Below, in pieces: positions 1 through 10,700 of a stretch of DNA of 64,000 bases. The stretch covers positions 70,126 to 134,125 of the forward strand of contig NMRB01000095.1 of the NCBI GenBank assembly GCA_002633025.1. The letters run 5' to 3'. Each line of letters starts with the position of its first letter. The stretch's first letter is position 1. Origin of the DNA: Notospermus geniculatus (Eukaryota > Nemertea > Pilidiophora > Heteronemertea > Lineidae). The notes beneath the pieces are model-generated. The model worked only from the letters and a program-made list of their open reading frames with translations, was not told the DNA's origin and did not search any database. Position numbers and translations under genes: made by a program.

Positions 1-375
1 GGTTTAGAAACGTGCCAACAAAAACTGGAATTTTGAACTTTGACCTCCGTGACCTTGAAAAGTAGGTCAAATCAAAAACCCGGGATTTATGTGATGAAGC
101 CTCATCAGATGAACCCACCATAAAAGTTTCGTCGTTCTAGCTAGCAGCGTTCAGGAGATATGGCCAAAAGAAGGTTTTCACAAAGCGCCCCCTACAGGCC
201 AGAGTGTAAAACTGGCAGCGCTAAGTTTCGGCCCAGAGATAGTTTTTACCATAGGCTACCTGTACACCAAATTTCAAGTTTCTAACCCAAGCGGTTTAGA
301 AACGTGCCACCCCTGTTAACGACGACGACGGACGACGGACGACACACTATGAGAGAAGCTCACCTCACAGAGGTG
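1..375. repeat. Part of a dispersed repeat with GACGACGG run and hairpin tail
   Basis: Contains GTTTAGAAACGTGCCA twice (near 2 and 296), a GACGACGGACGACGGACGAC run at about 320-341, and a tail hairpin AGCTCACCT...AGGTGAGCT at about 358-378. This layout is typical of a dispersed invertebrate repeat; the 5' part lies outside the window. Confidence 0.6.
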
Positions 376-802
376 AGCTAAAAAGTATACAATTTTAAAA
401 AAATCGAGTGCAGGAGGTTTTTTGCAGACGAGGGGGGGGGGGATGAAAAACACAAATATTGTTTTAGTGGGCCTTAGCTGCTTCATCCAACAGACTCACA
501 GCAAGAAACAACATTAGAACTTCATGCAATGGACCCCAGGTGAATATGACAAGATCAATGACCTGTTGGTCAGAGATTCTGAGTGTTATGGGAAATACAC
601 CAAGAAAAAGGACATAAAGTCTTCTTTTATGGGATTTGAAGGTTAACCGTCGACACCAAAGACCAGGAATTTATAAAGCAGTTCTTTGGGGGATGGTGTG
701 ACTTGGCGTGGGTGGGTGAGTGGTCACGCAAAAAATTAAGGCCAAGAAAATAATGAATCTGGAGTGACTACAGACCATTCCCAAATTCCATGTGAATGAC
801 AT
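376..802. other. No feature recognised
   Basis: Contains a poly-G run near 431-441. No open frame or repeat structure was found. Confidence 0.5.
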
Positions 803-1218
803 AAGCCCTGTTTACACAACATAGAAATCCCCGGGCTTTTTTAGACCCGTGTCAAGCCCAGGCCTGAAAAAAAACGCCCGAAACCCGGCGCGCATCTACA
901 CTACTAAAATCTAGCTGAACTTAATTGCTGCAAATGGCGTTAGGATCGCTGCTGGCGCGCAGTCTTCACGAGGCGGAGGCGCTAAATTGCAGTGCCGGCT
1001 GGCTTCTCGTGACCTTGACACTGTCATGCTTGTTGCAAAAATCTTGTTTCTCCCGCATTCTTATCACTGCTTATCATTAAATTTGCTACGTTATCTTATG
1101 TAAAGACAATTCTCTCTCGTAAAAACCTACGTTGAGAGAACTTACCAAGCCCTACAAAGGCTGCACTAGACACGCCGCCGGTCGAGGTGTTAAGAACTAG
1201 ATAAAGCCTGGGTCTATT

Positions 1219-1343
1219 GGGTCGTATTCATAAAGCGGTTCTATCGTTAGGACCGTCTTAGGCCGGTTCCAAGTACAGTAGTTGACGATTCTTGGAACCG
1301 GCTTAAGAAGGTTCTAAAGATAGAACCGCTTTATGAATTCGAC
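1219..1343. mobile_element. Hairpin MITE, ATAAAGCGGTTCTA family, copy 1
   Basis: Near-perfect inverted repeat: TCGTATTCATAAAGCGGTTC at one end, its complement at the other, with CCGGTTCCAAGTA arms around a short loop. Confidence 0.85.
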
Positions 1344-1366
1344 CAAAAATTTTGATTCGACCCATT

Positions 1367-1494
1367 GGGTCGTATTCATAAAGCGGTTCTATCGTTAGAA
1401 CCGTCTTAGGCCGGTTCCAAGTAACGTGGTTGACCTTACTTGGAACCGGCCTAAGACGATTCTAACAATAGAACCGCTTTATGAATACAACCCA
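1367..1494. mobile_element. Hairpin MITE, ATAAAGCGGTTCTA family, copy 2
   Basis: Adjacent to copy 1 and in the same family, with a stronger match between arms. A third family member is at 48892-49004. Confidence 0.85.
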
Positions 1495-1847
1495 TTGTGT
1501 CTACACTACTTAAAAAACCTGCTTCTGACGCGAATCTGAATTAAGATCTTCAAAAACCCTTCGAGCTCGGAGGGCTTAATAGCCCCGGTCTTTTCATCCC
1601 CGGGTCTAGCTATTAGACCCACACTTTTAACAGGTGTAGACAGAAAAAGCCCATGTGGGACGCAGGTTTTTATGTAGTGTAAACAGGGCTATAAAATCCT
1701 TGCCAAAGCATGAAGTTTAAAGAACAAAACAAGAAATGAATCCATGAAATCGACACAGGTGGGTCGCACAGCACAAAGACAAACATCAATGACCTCATCT
1801 AAAGAGTGAGGAGTTTCACTGTTCAGCAACGCCGGCCAACTTTTTGG

Positions 1848-2271
1848 CGGTTGGAGATGTCCGTCTGGTCCTCGTATCCAAGTCTGGCCTTTCTGCCGTC
1901 TTGTGTAAATTGGGAAGGCCTAGTGGAAAATCAAATAATGCGGTTAGTACGAAACAGATTCAAGCACAGCGTTTTGTTTAATTGCAGATGGAAAGAGGGC
2001 GTGTTTGAGATAGCTCATCACAAGAGAATATAAGTGCATTTTTCAAGTTCATACATGTAACAAGAAAATTAAGAATGAAATTCTTACATTTTAGCTGAAA
2101 CAAAATGTTACATGACCTCGTAACGTACACTTTTTTAAATCCTGAGACCCACACAAAAACATTTAATGGGCATATTCAAAATTCAACCGCAAATGGCAGG
2201 GGTAGGCTATTCAACAAAGTGATTCAAAACTAAGGTAGAATGTTTTGTACCAAAGATCGCTCTGAGGCCTA
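1848..2271. repeat. Unit 1 of a 0.42-kb direct repeat
   Basis: Nearly identical to 2408-2832, beginning GGCGGTTGGAGATGTCCGTC. The spacer (2272-2407) has a palindromic GCAAGTTGC-rich stretch. No convincing coding frame. Confidence 0.9.
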
Positions 2272-2407
2272 AAGGGCGGTTTACACTAGGTTGCACCAAG
2301 TTGCAAGTTGCAGCAACTTGCAACTTGTTGCAAACTACCTGGGACGGTTTACACATAGAATGAAATGGTCCATGGACCATGTGCTCACTGGGTTGGACAT
2401 AATAGTC

Positions 2408-2832
2408 TTGGCGGTTGGAGATGTCCGTCTGGTCCTCGTATCCAAGTCTGGCCTTTCTGCCGTCTTGTGTAAATTGGGAAGGCCTAGTGGAAAATCAAAT
2501 GATGCGGTTAGTACGAAATAGATTCAAGCACAGCGTTTTGTTTAATTGCAGATGGAAAGAGGGCGTGTTTGAGATAGTTCATCACAAGAGAATATAAGTG
2601 CATTTTTCAAGTTCATACATGTAACAAGAAAATTAAGAATGAAATTCTTACATTTTAGCTGAAACAAAATGTTACATGACCTCGTAACGTACACTTTTTT
2701 AAATCCTGAGACCACACAAAAAATTTTAATGGGCATAAATTCAAAATTCAACTGCAAATGGCAGGGGTAGGCTATTCAACAAAGTGATTCAAAACTAAGG
2801 TAGAATGTTTTGTACCAAAGATCGCTCTGAGG
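2408..2832. repeat. Unit 2 of a 0.42-kb direct repeat
   Basis: Direct copy of 1848-2271 with a handful of substitutions and short indels. Confidence 0.9.
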
Positions 2833-3482
2833 CGTAAGTTAAACCACTAGCACTAGCACAACCAATCCTACAACACATGAAGCCTGCAGTATACATGTAC
2901 ATGTCTCATTTTCAGGCTCATACAAGCAATTTTTAAGTTTTTTTACAAAAATCACGCAGAGAAATTGTTTTGAAAACAACACCTGCACCAAACTGGTTCG
3001 TGAACGAAGTTGACTAGAGGAGCTAGTGTACGAAAATTGCTGTTTGAGCAGGAAAACTTGCCATTTGCTGCTAGCTTAGGGTAGTTTTGATACGGTACGT
3101 AAGAGGTGATATACTACTAAAAGAATAAAATAGAATGGATAATTTTTCTAGGGAAGTGGATGCTTCTATCGATTTTGCACTGTGACAAAAAAGTCTCAAG
3201 TTAGGCCTATACATGTATGTCGTGATAAAAACTAGATGCAAAGTGCCAAATAATTGTGCCAAATGAACACATACATGTCGTATAACATCACTGCCGTGTG
3301 GCACCATAAGGCCAAGCACAATGATGCCATCTGACAGTGTCACCTTTGGCAGCAGGAAAAGTTATGGGTTTTTCTTATCTCAGATCAAATCAACAGCAAC
3401 GTCATTGATCAAACAAAATCCATTCTAACAAAGTCCTCCTGGACTGGTCCATTATGCCTCCACACCCATGCACAACTACCAG
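2833..3482. other. No feature recognised
   Basis: Short open frames only, with no conserved motif or flanking splice signals seen. Confidence 0.5.
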
Positions 3483-3610
3483 GGGCGACCGCCACGAAAC
3501 TACGATAGCACTAACAGGGCCTAACAGAGAAATTCTGTAATGGTAAAAGCCATTGCATACCTCTCTGTTCGGCACTGTTAGTGCTATCGGAGTTTCGTGG
3601 CGGCCCGCCC
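3483..3610. mobile_element. Hairpin MITE-like inverted repeat
   Basis: Arms GACCGCCACGAAACT and AGTTTCGTGGCGGCCC enclose AGCACTAACAGG-type complementary segments; total about 128 bp. Confidence 0.75.
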
Positions 3611-3690
3611 AGTACGCCAGGAATCGTTCGTTCTCTGTTGATTCCTACAACCGATGATTGTGTAAAGAACACCAAACCATCTCTTCATAT

Positions 3691-4090
3691 ACCGAATTCG
3701 TTTACTTCCACGAGCTAGCTCGGAACAGGCTCTACAGCGTTCGTTTACACCGGAACTGCGTCATCGGGCTTGCTCGGATCAGGCGCGACTAGCCCTACCC
3801 GCCGAGGTGGGCTTCTCGTGGATCCTTCCCAAGATGCAAAGCATGATGTCACTTCCGATCATGAGATGCACACAGCCCTCGCATACATGTGTACATCGGC
3901 GTGCAAAAGTAATCGAACGCTGTCGTGTTAGACACGAGTAAAGTATCACGTGGCGGATATTCAGCCAATCAGAACGCATCCGCCATGCCACTTTACTCGT
4001 GTCTGACACGACAGCGTTCTTTTACTGGCCTCCAATGCGCATGTGTGAGAAAAGCGCTAGTGCCTGGCCGGTGGAAGTAATCGAACACGC
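3691..4090. mobile_element. 0.4-kb inverted-repeat element, TTACTTCCAC family
   Basis: Ends TTCGTTTACTTCCAC and GTGGAAGTAATCGAA are inverted. It encloses a strong inner hairpin (about 3905-4020) with GACACGAGTAAAGT arms. The 36273-36658 copy is inserted in block B with an empty site in block A, which defines the element. Further copies are at 11350-11755 and 27710-28115. Confidence 0.8.
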
Positions 4091-4793
4091 TATTCGTATG
4101 TTAATAGAACTGCACCTGTTTTTTTCTCAGGATGCCCATGAAAAAATACTGATGTTAACCCATATCAAGAAAAAAACTTAATCACACCTTCAGGCAGCTT
4201 TCCCTACATGCAGCTACATGTACATACTCCACTAATGGTGAAACTTATTTTACAGGGTGTCCCAGGAAGTTTACCAAGTCCAATAGGAGCAGTCAGCCGC
4301 ATATACCGGTATTGCCAATAGATGGCAGCAAAGTTCTAGCGGATCAATGGTGAAGTTTTCTGGGCCACCCTGTATAAGGATTACCATCTTAATCTACAAG
4401 ACTGCGAGGGGAAAAATTCATACACAGAATGTTCAAAAAAAAACTTAACAAAACCAAAAGTAAACATTGCAAGGGTGATTTACAGGAAGCAGAGTGAAGG
4501 AGCGAGTTGACAAGGAGGGCACAAAGAATATTCTATAAAAAGGGTCATTACATTGTGCTCTGTTTTTATAGTGCAAGGGTTTGGAAAGAGCCTCTAACTG
4601 CCGCTTAACCAAAAGGGACCAAATTTTTGAAGGATGTCAAAGCCTTTAAACCAAGGCACTGATACTGGCACCAGTGCAGGCCTGCATGCAACACCTTTCG
4701 AGTATTTGGCCCCGTATGTTCAACTTGAAAACTTTTTTTACTCTTTTACTGATACGGAATGATACCACACAAATCATATCTGTGTTGATCAAA
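4091..4793. other. No gene recognised
   Basis: A hairpin-like pair is seen at about 4255-4375: ACAGGGTGTCCCAGGAAGTT and TTCTGGGCCACCCTGTAT, possibly a degenerate MITE. Otherwise nothing. Confidence 0.5.
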
Positions 4794-5822
4794 TGATCAA
4801 GGATTGGTTTCCAAGATCAGGAGCTCCCTGATTCCACAAAAGTAAAAGGATCAATCAAGGATTGGTTTCCCTGATCAAGAGCGCCCAAGTTCCACAACAG
4901 TCAGGAGGCTGCTGATGAAGGTTTGGTTTCCAAGATCAGGAGCTCCAGGATTCCACAGCATTGAAGGCATTGATCAAGGATTGGTTTCCAAGATCAGGAG
5001 CTCAAAGAGCTCCAGGAGCTCCCAGATTCCACAGCAGTCAAGGGATTGATCAAGGATTGGTTTCCAAGATCAGGAGCCCCAAGATTCAACAGCATTCAAG
5101 GGATTAATCAAGGCTTGGTTTCCACAACAGGAGCTCCCAGATTCCACAGCAGTCAAGGGATTGATCAAGGATTGGTTTCCAAGATCAGGAGCCCCAAGAT
5201 TCCACATCATTCAAGGGATTGATCAAGAGTGGTGTTCTAGATCAGGAGCTTCCAGATTCCACAAAGGGATTGATCAAGGATATCAGGAGCTTCCAAATTC
5301 CACAAATGGATTGATCAAGGATTGGTTTCCAAGATCAGGAACTCCAAGATCCCACAACATTCAAGGGATTGATCAAGGATTGGTTTGCAAGATCAGGAGC
5401 TCCCAGATTCCACAGCAGGCAAGAGATTGATCCAGGGTTGGTTTTCTAGATTCCCAGATTCCACAAGGGATTGACCAAGGATTTGTTTCCAAGATAGGAG
5501 CTCCCAGATTCGACAAAAGTAAAAGGATCGATCAACAATTGGTTTCCAAGATCAGGAGCTCCCAGATTCCACAGCAGTCAAGGGATTGATCAAGGATTGG
5601 TTTCCAAGATGAGGAGCTCCAAGATGCCAAAGCATTTAAGGGATTGATCAAGGATTGGTTTCCAAGAACAGGAGCTCCCCAGATTCCACAGCAGTCAAGG
5701 GATTGATCAAGGATTGGTTTCCAAGATCGGAAGCTCCAAGATTCCACAGCATTCAAGGGACTGACCAAGGATTTCTTTCCAAGATCAGGAGCTCCAAGAT
5801 GCCGCAGCACTCAAGGGATTGA
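4794..5822 (+). repeat. Minisatellite, about 18 units of about 58 bp
   Basis: Tandem units of the type GGATTGATCAAGGATTGGTTTCC - AAGATCAGGAGCTCC - AGATTCCACAGCAGTCAAGG, with unit lengths of roughly 55-62 bp. Units vary by substitutions and partial deletions. The period is not a multiple of three, so the open frames across it are not coding repeats. Confidence 0.93.
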
Positions 5823-6627
5823 TCCTTATCTTTTTGGATTGATCAAATTTCCACTGCTTCACTGTCTTGAAGGAAAACTTGATTGAAGCCATCACACACC
5901 ACACACATGCACCTGCTACAGGACACTACCCACTACCAGAGACGGAACTATAAGCCAAAAGTTAAATTAGATGCCCTGACAATAACATTACCATATTAAT
6001 AAGCAAAGTAAAGGTTTTCAAGATGCACATACAAGCTGTCTCAATCTAACTTGGCTGTCTAATACAATGCGAAAGATGAATTCATGTACACTGGAACACA
6101 GTCAAGTTAGACTGAACAAGCCGTGAGAAAGGAACACTGCAGCAGTGAGAGATATAGACTAAAATTCATATAAAGGACTCTGAAGTTTACTTGATTTTGA
6201 TCATTGTCAAAATTTTGGAGTATGAAGAAACGGAAATGAGTTTTTAATACGAAAAGCAACGGAGTCAGATGTTACGGTGAACTTTCCTTTCAGGGTACCA
6301 CTAGGAATTGACAGAGATAGTGAACGGGAGAGGGAGCGGAATCGCTCAAGAAACTGCATCATATCACTTTGACAAATAATATAAAAGAACAAAGATCTCT
6401 TTCTAGGCCTACTTAACTCAAACATTTTATCTCTGACTGAATTTGGTGACGCAGAATGACAAAGGATGACACGCTATCACATAGGCTCACCACAGGTGGA
6501 CCAACAAAGATTGAGAGTGGCTGATTTGCAAAGCATTTTGTCCACCGATGGAGAAAAAATTTTCTGACACGCCGTAGAAAAAGCAAAGCATGTTGCCTTT
6601 TTACAATAGATACTGAGATAATTAGCC
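5823..6627. other. No feature recognised
   Basis: AT-rich sequence between the minisatellite and block A; no gene or repeat structure seen. Confidence 0.5.
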
Positions 6628-7132
6628 TAGTTAAAAGGGAATATCAGTTCAAGCATAAGAAATTATGTAAGCAAGTTATAGATATTTTTGCCAAAATACC
6701 TTATCCCCAGCTGCAGAGTTCTGTGGAACTGCCACCTACATTTAAACGCAAGAATTATGGAAGACTTTCCAAACCCAGGCACTCGACATTTATCACATTT
6801 TGAAGTGAATCAACAGTCAAATGGGTTTCACGTCAGGCTACAGCCCACCTCGAGCCTGCAGTCAGTCATGGGAAAAGGACTTGTAAGCTCCTGTGCCAGC
6901 CCAGGAACAGGTTACCTTTCCAGTGGAGAGGGCCTTTTCACGTACATGTACTTTGCCAGGACTTTTGAACAGTCCACCACATGACATTCCTGCCAACAAG
7001 AATCCCCGACCAGTCTTCAAAAGGAAGCTAAAAAATTTTCTATAGCAGCACAGTGTTGCCTGCCCCTGCACATTTATCCCAATATATGCCACTGATCACT
7101 CTTTACTAGAAATACCAAAATTTTGATTATTA

Positions 7133-7289
7133 CAGTAGAACCTCCCCACTGCAAGGACACCTCTCTATCGAGGACACCAACATTCAGCCCAAATTTGCCA
7201 TTGCTACCTTTTGACCCCGGAAAGTGAGAACACCTCTCTATTTAGGACAGCATCTGTCAGTCCCACAGGTGTCCTTAATAGAGAGGTTC
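7133..7289. mobile_element. Pogo/Tigger-like MITE remnant
   Basis: Begins CAGTAGAACCTCCCCACTGC and ends CTTAATAGAGAGGTTC, with internal repeats of AGGACACC and CACCTCTCTAT. The CAGTAGAACCTC end is characteristic of pogo-like elements. Block B has the copy at 23071-23226. Confidence 0.6.
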
Positions 7290-7627
7290 CTAAGTACCAG
7301 TATTTCATATTCTATTGGTGGAGTACTTCATTTGTCTTATTTTGATCAGCATTTTTTGCACCTCCTGGTCCCGAAGCCCCTTTTGGAATTTCTCTGGTAG
7401 ACCACCCTTTCAACTTTTGCAATTTTTAGAAGTGGAGAGACTACTTCTGAAGATTAGTTATACAAAAGAAGATTTCATCCTAATTTTCAAATTCATAGAG
7501 GAAAATGTACAAAATCAAAACTAAACAAAAGTCGTTTCTAAAAAGTAAATCCCAGGACCTTTATATGAATTGAGGATGCCAAGAATAAGACCATTGCATT
7601 AAAGAAAAGAGTTGAGACCTTGTCAAC

Positions 7628-7786
7628 CGGTGATTCGCAGAGACGTTCGGTGGACGCTATCACATAATACTCTTTCTTTGTGGTGGAAGACCCTGGCGGA
7701 AGGTTGTATATGCAGACATTTGGACCTCGTGGGGGCAATGAACTGCACACACTGGTATGATCCGGAATCGACGATATCACACTACC
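7628..7786 (-). CDS. Candidate 4.1-like exon 12, copy A
   Basis: 159 nt, 53 codons, phase 0 at both ends, open in frame with exon 11. It encodes [19 protein letters not shown]...[10 protein letters not shown]...[14 protein letters not shown]. The acceptor (TTAATGCACCAG) has a weak pyrimidine tract and the donor (GTTGAC) is poor. If not spliced there, the frame runs to a stop at 7538. The segment is nearly identical in block B, consistent with constraint but also with recent copying. Assignment to the 4.1 gene rests on phase and strand only. Confidence 0.45.
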
Positions 7787-10700
7787 CTGGTGCATTAATA
7801 TCAAGAAAAAAGTGCTTTATTCTAAAGTGGTACTACATCCCTTTACCAGAAGTGAAATTCAGAAAATTTATGTTTCTTTCATGATCTTATGAAACTAATG
7901 ACTATTGAAAATGGGGAGGGTTTAGCTCTTATGGGGAGTGGGGGATCAGGGAGACCAATAATAATGTAGTAGAGTCCCTGTAACTGCGTTGCAAGCACCA
8001 CTTCCTTTCTCATACAAGGGACAGCATGGTCACATAAGCTGCAACATTTCAAAATATCTGAGATCCTCCCCGTGATAAAATAATTTAAGACATATTTTAT
8101 TGCCTTGAGATAAATTACATCTCTCTTTCATAAATCCTACTCAAAAGAGTCATGTGCAACAAAGAAACACCCAAAAAAACTATAGGCCTACATCCAATAT
8201 AGCTACATGTATTTGGACTCGTCACCAAAAATATGGGGCCGTATTCAAAAAGGGTGATCATCGAGTGATTAAGACTTTTTAGACGCGTGTAACTTCACTA
8301 TTTAAATGCACACACTTCCACCATGCATTTGACGAAGTCACACGCGTCTAAAGTCTTAAACACCCTTTTTTACGGCCCTTGGTGTTTAAGTGGTAAAACA
8401 AAATGGCCTGTAGTTCTGCACATAGACAACATGCATACATGCTGGGTACTGGACTGACTGGATTCAGTGCAAACACAATGGGCCAAATTCATAAAGGGTG
8501 TTTAAGACTGAAACGCGTGTAACATCGTCAAATGCATGGTGGAAGTGTGTGCATTTGGTGAAGTTACACGTGTCTAAGTCTTAAACACCCTTTATGAATA
8601 CGGCCCAATATGGAAATTGTTAAATTTTGAATGACTGTTAAACACCTAACACTGTTAGGTTTCTTGTTATGCCACTCAGAGTGTTAGACGGAATTCTGGA
8701 TTAGGAATCAGACACACATTTTTTGAAAAATTTTATACAGCATGCAAATGTGGACAAGATGCCACTTTAAATATTTCAACTTCTTGAAATTTGGTGACGC
8801 TAGCTGTACATCTTACTCTCAGTAAAACAATTTACAGGAATGTATGCAGTAACTATTTTTTACATGATTGTGCCAAACTACGCTTATATAAAACTAAAGT
8901 GTCAGTGTTGGGATATGGTTCGCCCCGCCCTGCTGACCTCGGATGAGAAAACGTGATGGGAACTTGGCAGGGGTAGTTGTTCCCCAACAGATCACTGACA
9001 AAAAAGAATAGGAGCTCCACATCTCCATTGCTTCAAACTCAAAGGATGAATTATGCTGACCTATTTGAATGACCACAATAATCTGTTTAACCGCAACTTA
9101 AGAATAACCATAACAATCTGCACTCCGTGGTAAACTAACGGTGAATTATTGCTGTGTTTTAACTTGGCACCAACAACATTTGAACCTTGTGCATTAAAAG
9201 TCAATGTGTCAGGTAATGGACTTGACGACAGCATTCGAATTTCAGAACTTTTGAAATAAACCAAGGATTTTTTTATATAAATTACTAAACTGAAGAAAAC
9301 ATCAACATGGGATTGCAAGGCAAAAACCTATGACCCTGAATAACTGAAGGAACTCAATGAAATGGCAAGCATCAGATAAACAAAAAAGTTCCAGATCACC
9401 AGCACGTTTTTCTTTCAGTGTACATACATGTAGTACATGTATGCATATCTTTTCTCACTTCTAGATTTAAGCTGGGCCAGAGGGCCACCTATCCCAAAAC
9501 TGACACCCTCTATATAAGCAGACACTGGTGAAATAAACAAGAGCTCAGTGTGCCCCCTTTCTTACCTCTTCTAGTGGAGCGGGATGGCTTAAGTGCTCCG
9601 AACTGCCCGACCCCTGGCGGTAATGTGCTGGGGAAAAGCCGATGTCCGTCTGATTCATACGGCCATTGTAATTGAAGCTGCGGTCTCCTCTCTGACTGCC
9701 CATAGTACCGTAGCCTAGAAAATGGGAGAAAATCAAAAAGAATGGCTGCAAAATATACAGTCTGTCCCAGAAAATTATGCAGCATGAATCTCGTTCCCAG
9801 GATTCTTAAATTCTAGCCGAGAGCACAATAAGTACACTATTTAGATCTAGGTACGAGGTCATGATCGACATAAGATTCATTGGACAGTCTGTAACAAGAG
9901 ACCAGCAACTGCAAGGCCAGCACTGAATTCACCAGTACGGGCAAACTCACCCAGAAGTGACGGTAACGACTGGTTTTTAGTACCCGTAAATGCTACCCTA
10001 ACATTGCGATGCTCTTTGTCGAGTTGTTAGGGGACAAAAGTGAGATTAGTAAATAACAGCGTCCTCAAAAAAGACACTTTACAAAATATAGATCACAATT
10101 AGTTATCTTTAACCCAACACCACATACTACAAAGGTCTTCTATATCAAAGTTTCTATATGCAGGGGCCTGTTTCAAAAAGTGACTTTAAGCTAACCTTTA
10201 ACCAAATGGAAAATGCATTTTAGTTATGGTACATTAGCTCAAGTTGCTTTATGAAACAGGCCCCCGGTTTAAAGGAAAATTCCATTTGACAACAGCGAAT
10301 ACTAGAGATCGCCCGTAACAATAACACATATGTTAACACTATTTATTTCTTTTCAGCTACAAATATGAATAGTGTTACTAGTAAATGTAGTGTTAGCCGG
10401 ACGATTTCTTGCACTCGCTGCAATCTTGTTATTTCTGATGATGTCGTTGAGAAATCCCGACAGCCATAGCCGTCTATAACACCAAACAGGAATGTTCCTT
10501 TAACTGGCTTCAGACCGCTCACAGCAGCTTACAGTTACACAGCATCAAACATCACGGATGGTATTTCAGGCACTAGAGGTGACCATTACGTGATTTTCAT
10601 TCCCTATTACATTATGTGCCAATACCAGAAGTGTCACTGGACTTTTTGCAGCCGTGTCTCTAACACATGCACCATCATTCTGGAAACAACTCCAGTACAG

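Larger units (their letters stand above)
803..1692. mobile_element. Non-autonomous DNA element with nested hairpin elements
   Basis: The ends are inverted: AGCCCTGTTTACAC near 806 and GTGTAAACAGGGCT near 1679-1692. Inside are further CCCGGGCTTTTT-like inverted segments and two complete hairpin MITEs (1219-1343 and 1367-1494). No transposase is seen. Confidence 0.65.

Noticed and set aside
4798-5810. Open frames across the minisatellite on both strands
   Set aside because: The repeat period is not a multiple of three and the frames stop or shift from unit to unit.
4794-5822. CRISPR-like regular repeats
   Set aside because: The repeats are contiguous and degenerate with no unique spacers, and the window is animal DNA.
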